Assembly: GCA_052144935.1 (NCBI GenBank)
Contig: JBKQPR010000247.1
Location: 1-22,796, forward strand
Source of the DNA: JOPF133 sp052144935
Lineage (GTDB): Bacteria > Acidobacteriota > Terriglobia > Bryobacterales > Bryobacteraceae
DNA length: 22,796 nucleotides
Reading direction: 5' to 3'
Under the pieces are notes generated by a model. It searched no databases and was not told the origin of the DNA. It saw only the letters and a program-made list of their open reading frames with translations. This document shows, one piece after another, positions 13,598 through 22,445 of this stretch (position 1 is its first letter; each line of letters starts with the position of its first letter). Made by a program: the position numbers and the translations under genes.

Positions 13598-14646
13598 TCG
13601 ATTTGCGAAGCGACACCGTCACCAAGCCGACCGCCGCGATGCGGCGCGCCATGATGGAGGCCGAGGTGGGCGACGATGTCTACGGTGAAGACCCCACCGT
13701 CAACCGGCTGGAGAGCCGCGCGGCGGAGATCGCCGGTAAAGAGGCGGCCCTGTTCGTGCCCACCGGGACCATGGGCAACACCATCGCGGTGAAGCTGCTG
13801 ACGGAGCATGGCCAGGAAGTGATCTGCGATTCGCGCGCCCACCTGCTGGACTACGAGCTTTCCATGGTGGCATGGTTTTCGGGCTGCGTGATTCGCGCCA
13901 TTCCGACCGCGGACGGGGTGCTCTCCTGGGACGAGGTGCGGCGGCTGATCAAGCCGGTGAACCCCTACTCGGCGCCCACCGGTCTGGTGGAGATCGAGAA
14001 CACGCACAACATGGCGGGCGGCACGGTGTATCCGATGAGGACCGTCCGGGAAATCTGCGAAGGCGCGCACGAGCGCGGGCTGAAGGTCCACATGGACGGC
14101 GCCAGGATCTTCAATGCGGCGGCGGCGCTGGGGATGCCTGTAAAGGAAATCGCCGCGCCCGCCGATACAGTAATGTTCTGCCTCTCGAAGGGGCTGGGCG
14201 CGCCGGCCGGATCGATTCTGGCGGGGCCGGCCGGGCTGATGGCGAAGGGCCGGCTGTACCGCAAACGCCTGGGCGGCGGGATGCGGCAGGTGGGAGTATT
14301 GGCGGCGGCCTGCCTGGTGGCGCTGGAGGAAAGTCCGCGGCTCATCGAGAGCGATCACCGCAACGCGCGGTTCCTGGCGGAGCGCCTGGCGCGGATGGCG
14401 GGCGTGCGGATCGACCCGGCCAGCGTGGCGACCAACATCGTGGTCTTCGATGTCTCCGCCGCCGGCCTCGCGCCGGCCGAAATCAGCGCCCGGCTGAAGG
14501 AGCGCGGGGTGCTGCTGAACGCCATCAACGACCGCCAGTTGCGGGCCGTGACGCACTACGATGTGAGCCGCGAAGATTGCGCGCGGGCGGTGGAGGCGGT
14601 GGCTGAAGTTCTTCGGCCGGTGGCCGTAGGAGAGGCCAACGGATGA
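13594..14646 (+). CDS. ltaE: low-specificity L-threonine aldolase
   Basis: This PLP enzyme cleaves L-threonine or allo-threonine to glycine and acetaldehyde and belongs to the beta-eliminating-lyase fold. The product has 350 residues. The start MIDLRSDTVTKPT is diagnostic. GDDVYGEDPT (26-35), ENTHNMAGG (135-143), HMDGAR (166-171, D168 contacting the cofactor ring) and FCLSKGLGAPAGS (195-207, K199 the Schiff-base lysine) are all present. The ATG overlaps the hemW stop and its own stop overlaps the next ATG, so it is translated as the middle member of a three-gene run. No defects are seen. Confidence 0.93.
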   Translation: MIDLRSDTVTKPTAAMRRAMMEAEVGDDVYGEDPTVNRLESRAAEIAGKEAALFVPTGTMGNTIAVKLLTEHGQEVICDSRAHLLDYELSMVAWFSGCVIRAIPTADGVLSWDEVRRLIKPVNPYSAPTGLVEIENTHNMAGGTVYPMRTVREICEGAHERGLKVHMDGARIFNAAAALGMPVKEIAAPADTVMFCLSKGLGAPAGSILAGPAGLMAKGRLYRKRLGGGMRQVGVLAAACLVALEESPRLIESDHRNARFLAERLARMAGVRIDPASVATNIVVFDVSAAGLAPAEISARLKERGVLLNAINDRQLRAVTHYDVSREDCARAVEAVAEVLRPVAVGEANG

Positions 14647-17531
14647 ATTCGACGATTCTTAAACTGGCGGTGCTGAAACTGCCGATCTTAAAACTGGATG
14701 CCCACATGTTGAAATTCCTTTTGCTCGCGGCCGCGGGGGCTTCGCTCGCGTCCGGCCAGCAATATACCATTACGACCGCGGCCGGAGGAGCGCCGCCCGC
14801 TACGCCGGCGACGGGCACGAATGTGGCGGTCGGCCAGCCACAGCACGCCACTTCGGACAAGTCGGGGAATATTTATTTCAGCAGCTCCAACAACTGCGTG
14901 TTCAAGCTCAGCACCAGCGGGGTGCTCACGCTGGTGGCGGGAAACTCGCGCGCGGGTTTTTCGGGCGATGGCGGCCCGGCCGTGAATGCCCAGTTGAACT
15001 CGCCGCAGGGCGTGGCGTTTGACCCCGCGGGCAATCTGTACATTGCGGATTCGCTGAATAACCGCGTGCGCATGGTAACGCCGCAGGGCATCATCTCGAC
15101 CTTCGCGGGGAATGGCCTATCCAGCCCGGATTCGGTGCCCGGCTCGTTCAACGACGGCGGCCCGGCCACCCAGGGACTGCTCAAGCGGCCTCAGGGTGTG
15201 GCCACAGATGGGGCGGGAAATGTGTACATTGCCGATACCGGCGACAACCTGATTCGCGAGGTCACCAACGCGACCGGCCTCATTTCATCGATCGCCGGTG
15301 ACGGATACCCCAGTTACTACGGGGAAGACGGCCCGGCGGTGAACTCGGAGCTGCATACGCCGTCGGACGTGGCGGTGGATTCATCGGACAACGTCTGGAT
15401 CGCGGATACGGTGAACGAGTATATCCGCGAAGTCGTCGCCAGCACCGGGTATATTCACCACATGGTGGGCAACAACGGCACTCCAAACCCCGGGCCTGGC
15501 ACCGAGGGCTACACAGGCGACGGCGCCGCCGCCCAGTTGGCGACCCTGTACTCTCCGGTGGGGGTGGCGCTCGATTCGACCGGCAACCTGTACATCGTGG
15601 AACAGGGGGACAGCCGCATCCGCGAAGTGAACAACGGGACGAGCACGGTGACGTTTCCGGGAACCAACATCAAGGTTCAAGCGGGGTGGATCGAGACGGT
15701 AGTGGGAACCGACATCGTCGGATTCAACGCTTCCAACACGACCGCCAACGCAACGCCGCTCAACTACCCCACCTCGGTGACTTTGGATCCTTCCGGCAAC
15801 ATGTTTGTCGCCGACACGCTGAACCTGCGCCTGCGTAAGGTGGCCAACAACTCCATCAGCACCGTGGCGGGCAACGGGCTGTTCAGCTATGGGGGCGACG
15901 GCGGGGCGGCCGCCGGCGCGCAGCTCAACGCACCGAAGGGCGTGGCGGCGGATCCGGCCGGCAACCTCTACATCGCCGATACCGGCAACAACGCGATCCG
16001 CAAAGTGGCGTCGAATGGGAGCATTTCCACGGTGGCGGGCAGCGGGATCGCGGGCGGCGGCGCGGCGGGCAATGGGACCAACCAGTTCAGCGGACCCCAG
16101 GGGCTGGCGGCGGATTCCAGCGGCAACATTTATATCGCCGATTCCCAGAACGCGCGGGTGGTGAAGCTCACGAGCGGCGGGGCGCAGACGACCGTGGCGG
16201 GCAGCGGGACGCAGGGTTACGGAGGCGATGGCGCGGCGGCCACCAGCGCGCAGCTCAACACCCCGACCGCCGTGGCGGTAGACAGCTCGGGCAACCTGTA
16301 CATCGCGGATTTCGGCAACAACCGCATCCGCAAGGTGTCGGCATCCGGAACGATCTCGACGATCGCCGGCAACGGCAACAGCGGGTATTCCGGCGACGGT
16401 GGATTGGCCACCAGAGCGCTGATCAATCTGGCGCAGGGAGTGGCCGTGGATGGCGCCGGCAACGTGTACATCGCCGATACCGGAAACAACGCCATCCGGC
16501 AGGTGACGCCCGCGGGGATCATCCACACGATTGCGCCGATCGTCAATCCGGTGGGCATCACCACGGATTCTCTGGGCAACCTCTACGTAAGCGACGGCGG
16601 CTCGCTGGTGTATGAGATTTATCCGTTCTCGAACCCGATCGTGGTGACCATCGGGGGCAACGGGTCGAGCGGATATACGGGGGATGGGGGCCTCGGAACC
16701 AGCGCGCAGCTCAATGGTCCCACGGGCGTAGCGGTGGACGCCAACGGCAACGTTTATGTTGCGGACACCAATAACAACGCGATGCGCGAGCTGCAATTCT
16801 CGGGATCGGGGGCGACGGTTTCGGCGCTGGTGAGTGCGGCCAGCGGCTTGCCCGGAGTAGTCTCGCCCGGGGAGATGGTGGTGCTGTACGGCTCGGGCCT
16901 GGGCCCGGCCACCCTGACGGAGGCCCAGCCGTCGAACGGCGTCTATAGCGCCAACCTGGCGGGAACCGGGGTGTTCTTCAACGGCGTGCCGGCACCGCTC
17001 TACTATACCTCCGCCACGCAGGTGGCGGCGGTGGCCCCGTTCGAGCTGAGCGGATCGCAAGCGCAGATCCTGGTGCAGTACCAGGGGCAGACTTCCAGTT
17101 CGTTTACGGCGTCGGTGGCGGCGGTGAGCCCGGCGATATTTACATTGAATGGCTCGGGGACCGGGCAGGCGGTGGCCATCAACTCGACCGACAATTCGGT
17201 AAACGGCGGGAACCACCCGGCCAGCGCGGGAAGTTACGTTTCGCTGTTCCTGACGGGCGCCGGACAGACCAGCCCGGGCGGGCAGGACGGCCTGGAGAAC
17301 GGGTACAATGGCGGGGCGCTCCCCAAGCCGGTGGCCAGCGTGAGCATGACGATCGGCGGAATTACCACCACGGCCAACTATATTGGCGCGGCTCCCTTTG
17401 CGATCGCCGGCGTGATGCAGATCAATGCGCTGGTGCCGGCGGGGCTGAGCGCGGGGAATGTGCCGGTGGTGATCCAGGTGGGGGGCGTATCCACGCAGCC
17501 GGGCGTCACCATCGCGGTGTCGGGGAACTGA
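14643..17531 (+). CDS. secreted NHL-repeat beta-propeller protein with Solibacter-type C-terminal domain
   Basis: The product has 962 residues. ATG 14643 overlaps the ltaE stop and has GGAGAGG upstream. A second candidate, ATG 14706, starts directly on a signal peptide (MLKFLLLAAAGASLASGQ). The 21 residues between contain an odd LKL-repeated stretch. Residues ~30-720 hold ten or more NHL units of the form GDGG-A--AQLN-P-GVAVD--GNLYIADT-NNRIRKV---G-ISTVAGNG, which fold into beta-propellers. The last ~230 residues (VSPGEMVVLYGSGLGP..., FNGVPAPLYYTSATQVAAVAPFEL...) match the C-terminal domain found in many copies in Solibacter (TIGR03437-like). It is expected to be extracellular, in binding or adhesion. 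Its pairing with hemW and ltaE is probably not functional. Confidence 0.9.
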   Translation: MNSTILKLAVLKLPILKLDAHMLKFLLLAAAGASLASGQQYTITTAAGGAPPATPATGTNVAVGQPQHATSDKSGNIYFSSSNNCVFKLSTSGVLTLVAGNSRAGFSGDGGPAVNAQLNSPQGVAFDPAGNLYIADSLNNRVRMVTPQGIISTFAGNGLSSPDSVPGSFNDGGPATQGLLKRPQGVATDGAGNVYIADTGDNLIREVTNATGLISSIAGDGYPSYYGEDGPAVNSELHTPSDVAVDSSDNVWIADTVNEYIREVVASTGYIHHMVGNNGTPNPGPGTEGYTGDGAAAQLATLYSPVGVALDSTGNLYIVEQGDSRIREVNNGTSTVTFPGTNIKVQAGWIETVVGTDIVGFNASNTTANATPLNYPTSVTLDPSGNMFVADTLNLRLRKVANNSISTVAGNGLFSYGGDGGAAAGAQLNAPKGVAADPAGNLYIADTGNNAIRKVASNGSISTVAGSGIAGGGAAGNGTNQFSGPQGLAADSSGNIYIADSQNARVVKLTSGGAQTTVAGSGTQGYGGDGAAATSAQLNTPTAVAVDSSGNLYIADFGNNRIRKVSASGTISTIAGNGNSGYSGDGGLATRALINLAQGVAVDGAGNVYIADTGNNAIRQVTPAGIIHTIAPIVNPVGITTDSLGNLYVSDGGSLVYEIYPFSNPIVVTIGGNGSSGYTGDGGLGTSAQLNGPTGVAVDANGNVYVADTNNNAMRELQFSGSGATVSALVSAASGLPGVVSPGEMVVLYGSGLGPATLTEAQPSNGVYSANLAGTGVFFNGVPAPLYYTSATQVAAVAPFELSGSQAQILVQYQGQTSSSFTASVAAVSPAIFTLNGSGTGQAVAINSTDNSVNGGNHPASAGSYVSLFLTGAGQTSPGGQDGLENGYNGGALPKPVASVSMTIGGITTTANYIGAAPFAIAGVMQINALVPAGLSAGNVPVVIQVGGVSTQPGVTIAVSGN

Positions 17532-17826
17532 GGCCCGCGGTACGAATCTGCTCGCCGGCAGTCAGCGGGTGCTTTCGTACTGCTCCCGATGTTCCGTGCA
17601 TAGGCACTGGCCGATCCGCGGGCTCCGCGCCGAAGTTATCTTACCGAAAAAGGGCGGTGCGCGGTCCACCGGTGGCACCTGATCCGGGCGCGAGGCTGGA
17701 TGCGGCCTCCGCCGCGACGATCTCCCACAAATGAACAGGCTGCCCGGCCCGCGGTCGCATGACCAACGCCAACGGCGGTCAACGATAAGATCGGGCTGGA
17801 GCCGTTAGAGCCTCACTTGGGTAGAT

Positions 17827-19230
17827 TTACTCGGAGGCCCTGGAAAGTGCCTTTACCAGTTCGTATAAGAATGTTTGGCCTTCGAAGAACGACGCGACGC
17901 CCATCCGCTCGTCACGCCCGTGAAAGCGGATGTCATCCCGGTCCATAAAGAAGCCCTGGACACCGTAAGTCGGAATTCCAGCCGCACGAAGGTACTGGCC
18001 GTCAGTCGCTCCCATGACCATAATCGGGACCGTAGGCACACCGGGCCACAATGTGTCGGTGAGACGGCTGACCGCTCTAAGAACGTCCTCGCGCATCGGT
18101 GACGCCGGACCCTTGCTGACCTCGCCGGCGATCATGACGCTCACCTGGTCATCTGCCATTACCCGCTTCAGAGTGCTCTGGACGTATTCGACGGAATCCT
18201 CGGAGAGCACTCGGCAGTTCACGTTCGCCGCCGCCAGTTGTGGCAACGCGTTCCTGGCGTGCCCGCCCTCGATCTGCGTCGCCACACAGGTCGTACGCAG
18301 CGTCGCATTCCAAGCGGTAGTCGCTCGCGCGACCTTCTGCATCGCCTCGACGGAGCCGCCAGCCGCCGCCGCGAGATCGTCCTTCACCGGCCCGGTCTCA
18401 ATCTTCGACATCGCCTCGAAGTACGCCCGCGTGACCTCATTGGTCTTCAGCGGGAAACCGAATCTGGACAGCCGGTCGAGAGCGGCTGCCAAGTGGTAAA
18501 TCGCGTTGTCCGCAACTGGCAGCGAGCTGTGCCCGCCCTTATTGCGGACTTCCAATCGAAAATCGATCACGTACTTTTCGCTGACCTGGATGTCATTCGA
18601 GATCTTCTTGCCGCCGGCCATTTCGCCCCAGCCGCCTTCGTTCAGAGCGAACTCCGCGTCAATCAAGTCGCGCTTGTTCTTGAGCAGCCACTGGACACCG
18701 TTGTAGGGACCACCTCCCTCTTCATCCGCCGTGAGGGCCACGATGATGTCCCGGTCCGGTCTGACGCCTTCGCGCTTATAACGGATGAGGTTCGCGATCC
18801 AGACGGCGGCCTGAGCCTTATCGTCAGCGGTGCCACGCCCATAGAAGTAGCCGTCACGCTCAATGAATTGGAATGGATCCATGCTCCAGTCCTCCCGTCT
18901 GGCTTCTACGACATCGGTATGCGCCAGCAGCAGAATCGGTTTGCGCCGGCCGCTACCCTTATACCGGACGACCAGATTGGCTTTTGTGGGAATGGCTCCG
19001 CCCACAAAAATGTCGCTTTCGGAGAAGCCGGCGGCTCTCAGCCGGGCTGCCACGGCTTCCGCTACTGGAGTGGTTGCACCGGTCGTATAGCCCGACTTGA
19101 TCTCGACCAGTTCTTTGTAGATGCCGCGAGCCAATTCCCGCTCCGGCTCTGGCGGCATGGTCTGGCCGATCACGGACACTACAACCAGTGAGGGCAAGAT
19201 GAGGAATCTGAGCATGTCCAATTGTGCCAT
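17827..19230 (-). CDS. M20-family metallopeptidase, exported
   Basis: The product has 467 residues with a signal peptide (MLRFLILPSLVVVSVIGQ after a short lead). Motifs of the two-zinc M20 fold are LLAHTDVV (H104, D106), GRGTADDK (D136 as bridging ligand) and TADEEGGG (catalytic E170, metal ligand E171). The dimerisation insert follows (KGGHSSLP at about 235-242), with H-x-x-N (GGHARNALP) and a late metal histidine in RFHGRDERM near residue 440. The family removes terminal amino acids from peptides or acyl groups from amino acids; the substrate here is unknown. Start ATG 19230 has GAAGGTG just upstream; ATG 19215 is an alternative. The 295 bp between this gene and the NHL gene (17532-17826) holds nothing I can support. 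Confidence 0.93.
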   Translation of the reverse strand: MAQLDMLRFLILPSLVVVSVIGQTMPPEPERELARGIYKELVEIKSGYTTGATTPVAEAVAARLRAAGFSESDIFVGGAIPTKANLVVRYKGSGRRKPILLLAHTDVVEARREDWSMDPFQFIERDGYFYGRGTADDKAQAAVWIANLIRYKREGVRPDRDIIVALTADEEGGGPYNGVQWLLKNKRDLIDAEFALNEGGWGEMAGGKKISNDIQVSEKYVIDFRLEVRNKGGHSSLPVADNAIYHLAAALDRLSRFGFPLKTNEVTRAYFEAMSKIETGPVKDDLAAAAGGSVEAMQKVARATTAWNATLRTTCVATQIEGGHARNALPQLAAANVNCRVLSEDSVEYVQSTLKRVMADDQVSVMIAGEVSKGPASPMREDVLRAVSRLTDTLWPGVPTVPIMVMGATDGQYLRAAGIPTYGVQGFFMDRDDIRFHGRDERMGVASFFEGQTFLYELVKALSRASE

Positions 19231-19488
19231 ACACCTTCGCCGTCATGGTCCCAGAAGCATGCCGCCAAAGGCGTCGCATCGGGCGGCGCCGCCGCGCGCA
19301 TGGACGCTCTCGACCCGCGGTTGCATGGCCGCCTCCCACCGCGGGGCGGGACGCCGGGCTGAGACGGCAAGAGTGGTTCGGCCTGGCGGCCGGCAGTGGC
19401 GCCGGGCAGCGAGGCCGGCGGTGCGGGCACCTGCCTTGACGCGCCTCCGTGCAGCTTTGGATTGTACCGCGCCAGCCGGGCCGCCACT

Positions 19489-19928
19489 TTGGCCGAACAC
19501 ATCGCGCCGCCGCTCCCAAAGTATCAGAAAGGGCGGTGAACCCGGATACGTCACCATCCGCGTGCCCCTCGCGGCCAGCGCTTCGAAGAACTCGCGCCCT
19601 TGGAACGTTGGCACCCGCGGCCGGCGTCCCCGTGCAGAATCAGAATCGGCGTGGTCACGCGGCTGGCGTGGGCCGTGGCGGAAAACTGCGCGAATGCAGA
19701 AGGATCCGCCTCCGGCCAGCGGCCATCGTAGTCGAACTTGCAGCACGCCGCTGGTCCACAGGAATGAGGCCCAGCCGGTGATGCCTGCGCCTTCGATCGC
19801 AGCCGGTAACGGTTCGTTTGGGTGACGGTCCAGGAGGTCATGAATCCAGCGGCGCTCCAGCCCAAGATGGCAAGCCGGTTCGAGTCGGCCCATCCCTGTA
19901 CGATTGCGAAGTCCGTGGCACGGGGCAT
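19489..19928 (-). pseudogene. S9 prolyl-oligopeptidase-type peptidase remnant
   Basis: Fragments of one protein lie in two alternating frames: TDFAIVQGWADSNRLAILGW, then SAAGFMTSWTVTQTNRY. A shift near 19805 leads to AAIEGAGITGWASFLWTSG, a shift near 19740 to FDYDGRWPE...TPILILHGDA, and a shift near 19625 to RVPTFQGREFFEALAARGT and TYPGSPPF. In order these match the catalytic domain of S9 dipeptidyl/acylaminoacyl peptidases, with GWSAAG at the nucleophile elbow (usually GWSYGG). At least three frameshifts, a missing N-terminal propeller and loss of the histidine end make it a pseudogene. No other gene is seen between 19231 and 20156. Confidence 0.82.
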
Positions 19929-20174
19929 CCGTCACGGGCACGCATATTTGGCCGGGCCGGGGGACCGCAACCACAGTGGAACAGCGCCAGTCCCCCGGCA
20001 ACCAGGCTGCCCGCGTGGAGGCTTTCCGCCCGCGCGCGACGCGGTGTCGAACGGGGGCAGGCTACCCACGACGAAGCTGGGGCGAGAGTGGCCTTACCGC
20101 CGGCGTCGCCCTGTTCCGTGGCGACAATCGTACGGTCCCCGTGGCTACGGGGGACAATGATTACGGTGGTGACG

Positions 20175-21053
20175 ATGGTTGATTCCTACCGCTTTCTGGA
20201 CGGTATCGCGAAAAGGATGATGAAACGCTGGGCGGGCCTGCCCGGGGAAACCCAGATTCCATGGACTCCTCTCGCCAGGCCGCTTTCCAAATGCACCGTG
20301 TCCCTGGTAAGTTCAGCGGCGATCGCCTTGAAGACCGATCACCCGTTTGACCCGGAAATCGAGCGGCGGGATCCGTGGTTCGCCGACCCCTCTTATCGCG
20401 TATTGCCGCGGACGGCACGGACCGGCGACATTCAGGTGGGCCACCTTCACATCAATCCGTGGTTCGCTGAGCAAGATTTGAACTCGGTACTGCCGGCTGA
20501 GCGACTGGACCAACTCGCAGAACTGGGCGAGATTGGCGCGGCGGCGCCATCCCACTACTCGTACATGGGCTACACACTCCGGCCGAGGCGGCTCCTGCGG
20601 GAGAGCCTGCCCGAAATGGTGCGGCAACTTAGCGAGGAGCATGTCGACGTAGTGGTGCTGATCCCGGTTTGACCGGTGTGCTGCTGGTCCGTGGGACTGG
20701 TACAACGTGAGATCGAAGCGGCGGGGTTCAGCACCATCTCGCTGTCCATGGTCCCGGAGCTGACGGCGAGCGCGGGGGCGCCGAGGATAGCGGCGATCGA
20801 GCATCCGTTTGGCATGACGCTGGGCCGGCCTGGGGACGCGGCGGGTCAACTGGCAGTCCTGCGCGCGACGCTACGAGCGATGGAAGCGCTGGCGGAGCCG
20901 GGCGGGGTGGTGGACCTGCCGTTCAAGTGGACATCCACGGAAAAGCTCGCGCTCGGTCCGCCGGTGGCGCCGCCGATCGCGCGGTACCTGTTGCGGCACC
21001 CCTGGGATCTGCCGCGGTTCCTGAATCGGACGCCGCCCGTGAGCGGTGGCTGA
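20175..21053 (+). CDS. GrdB/PrdB-family reductase, probable selenoprotein read through TGA
   Basis: One frame runs from ATG 20175 to TGA 21051-21053, interrupted only by TGA 20670-20672. The upstream part (165 residues) contains IPWTPLARPLS, DHPFDPEIERRDPWF, GHLHINPWFAEQDLN, SHYSYMGY and VDVVVLIPV. The downstream part (126 residues) contains PVCCWSVGLVQREIEAAGF, AIEHPFGMTLGRPGDAAGQ and VVDLPFKWT. Both halves fit the glycine/betaine/sarcosine/D-proline reductase selenoprotein B family (PF07355-like). At the TGA the family, as I recall it, has a redox Cys or Sec, giving U166-P-V-C169. The full product would be 292 residues. ATG 20157 is an alternative start. Members are thiol/selenol reductases; the substrate here is unknown. 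A Cys-to-stop mutation is the alternative explanation. No selenocysteine machinery is in the window. Confidence 0.78.
20672..20701 (+). promoter_or_regulatory. candidate SECIS-like hairpin after the in-frame TGA
   Basis: Starting with the A of the TGA, ACCGGU (20672-20677) can pair fully (one G-U) with ACUGGU (20696-20701). This encloses an 18-nt region containing GGUCC (20686-20690). An alternative inner hairpin pairs UGGUCC with GGACUG around GUG. Bacterial SECIS elements sit directly after the UGA and use an exposed GG in an apical loop. The position fits, but the loop is not the E. coli form. Confidence 0.35.
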
Positions 21054-21151
21054 TCGGCGGGCTACCGGCCATTTTGACGGCTTGGCACAGGCATGGCGGG
21101 GCGCCCGCTGACCGATGTGGCCGCCCAACGGCCAATCGAACTCTTTCTACC

Positions 21152-21171
21152 TGGAATTCAACTTGGAATTC
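21152..21171 (+). repeat. direct repeat of TGGAATTC
   Basis: TGGAATTC occurs at 21152-21159 and 21164-21171, a 12-bp period. It lies about 45-65 bp upstream of the M14-type gene, in a non-coding stretch, and could be a regulator-binding site. No family is suggested. Confidence 0.35.
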
Positions 21172-21202
21172 TTACGGGCTGCTTCAGAGACCGTAACGCT
21201 GG

Positions 21203-21208
21203 TAGAAT
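21203..21208 (+). promoter_or_regulatory. -10-like box before the M14-type gene
   Basis: TAGAAT, five of six against consensus, ends eight bases before ATG 21217. If used, it would give a leaderless message at ATG 21217, or a short leader carrying GAGGA (21224-21228) for ATG 21235. Confidence 0.45.
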
Positions 21209-21216
21209 GGGCAACC

Positions 21217-22251
21217 ATGTTACGAGGAATTCTAATGGCAGCATTGCTGCCGTCTCTTATGGGGGCTGCCGATTTCACGGTTGGCTCGGCGACCGCGCGC
21301 AGCGGCCAGAAGGCCACCGGCTATATCGCCGTGCCGGCGGGCGTGGATGCGGCGGCAAGCATCCCTGTGATCGTGGTCAACGGCGCCAGGCCGGGGCCGG
21401 TGCTCGCCCTGGTGGCCGGATCTCACGGCACCGAGTACGCGTCCATCCTCGCGCTGCAGAAACTGGCCCAGGCTGCCGATCCGGCGGAGCTTTCGGGAAC
21501 CCTGATCGTTCTGCCGCTGGTCAACGTGCCATCGTTCGCGCAAAAGGTCCCGCACTTGAATCCGGTGGATGGCAAGAATATGAACCGCTTCTATCCGGGC
21601 AGGCCGGACGGCACGCAGACCGAGCGCGTATCGTGGGCCATCGCCAGGCAGGTGGTGGAGAAGTGCGATTACCTGATCGACCTGCATGGCGGCGATCTGG
21701 ATGAGAACCTGCGGCGGTACGCCTACTGGGCCGCCACCGGGAAAGAGGCGCAGGACGCGGCGTCACGCGCCTTGGTGCTGGCCTTCGGGCTCGATCACAT
21801 CATCCTGCAGGACTTCCGGACGCCGGTTGCGCCGGGCGGCGCCGTGACCATCACGCGCTTCGCGGCGGCGCTCGGCAAACCTTGTGTCACAGCGGAAGCC
21901 GGCCATGCCGGCATCAGCGATGCGGACGATGTCGATTCATTGATTCAGGGCTGCTGGAAGGTGGCGCGGCACCTGAAGATGCTGTCCGGTGCGGTCTCCC
22001 CGGTAGAGCATCCACTGTGGCTCTCGCGGGTTTCCATTGTGACCAGCGAAATGGATGGCGTCTTCTATCCGCTGGTGGTCCCGGAGGCGTACGTGTCGCA
22101 GGGCATGAAGATCGGCTACGTCACCGACTATTTCGGCAAGAAGGTGTGGGACGCGACGTCCCCGATCGCAGGCGTCGTGCTTTACATCGGCGCAGTGCCG
22201 TCGCTAAAGAACGGCGACACGATCGCGCACATCGGGGAAATTGGGAAGTAG
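21217..22251 (+). CDS. exported succinylglutamate desuccinylase/aspartoacylase-like M14 metallohydrolase
   Basis: The product has 344 residues. The zinc site is readable: GSHGTEYAS (H70, E73) and DLHGGD (H157). The catalytic glutamate is E227 in TAEAGHAG, and NMNRFYPG (121-128) holds the substrate-binding Asn-Arg pair of the AstE/AspA group. Members hydrolyse amide bonds of acylated amino acids; the substrate here is unknown. ATG 21217 gives a signal peptide (MLRGILMAALLPSLMGA). ATG 21235 has the better Shine-Dalgarno (GAGGA) but would cut that peptide, so 21217 is preferred. It follows the reductase gene by 163 bp and has its own promoter-like box. The C-terminal ~80 residues resemble the beta domain of the family. 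Confidence 0.88.
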   Translation: MLRGILMAALLPSLMGAADFTVGSATARSGQKATGYIAVPAGVDAAASIPVIVVNGARPGPVLALVAGSHGTEYASILALQKLAQAADPAELSGTLIVLPLVNVPSFAQKVPHLNPVDGKNMNRFYPGRPDGTQTERVSWAIARQVVEKCDYLIDLHGGDLDENLRRYAYWAATGKEAQDAASRALVLAFGLDHIILQDFRTPVAPGGAVTITRFAAALGKPCVTAEAGHAGISDADDVDSLIQGCWKVARHLKMLSGAVSPVEHPLWLSRVSIVTSEMDGVFYPLVVPEAYVSQGMKIGYVTDYFGKKVWDATSPIAGVVLYIGAVPSLKNGDTIAHIGEIGK

Positions 22252-22445
22252 GAGGACAGCCTGGGTTGTTTCCAGCGTTATCCTGCCGGTTTTATGAGCG
22301 GTCGGCGAAACGCAGTCTTCATCATTAGGGCGGACGGATAGAACGGCCAGGACAGCGGTCTCAAATCCGGGCAGCTTCCTTATACTATTGTTCTTTGCTG
22401 TCAGCAAGCACAGCGTTTCGTTAATGCCGTTCCGTCAATTACGGA

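Noticed and set aside
12233..14556. Long minus-strand frames opposite hemW and ltaE
   Set aside because: They are low-complexity antisense translations of clearly conserved genes.
15381..17216. 611-codon open frame on the minus strand
   Set aside because: It is entirely antisense to the NHL-repeat gene, its translation is Arg/His-rich and repetitive, and it is explained by the high-GC codon pattern of the sense gene.
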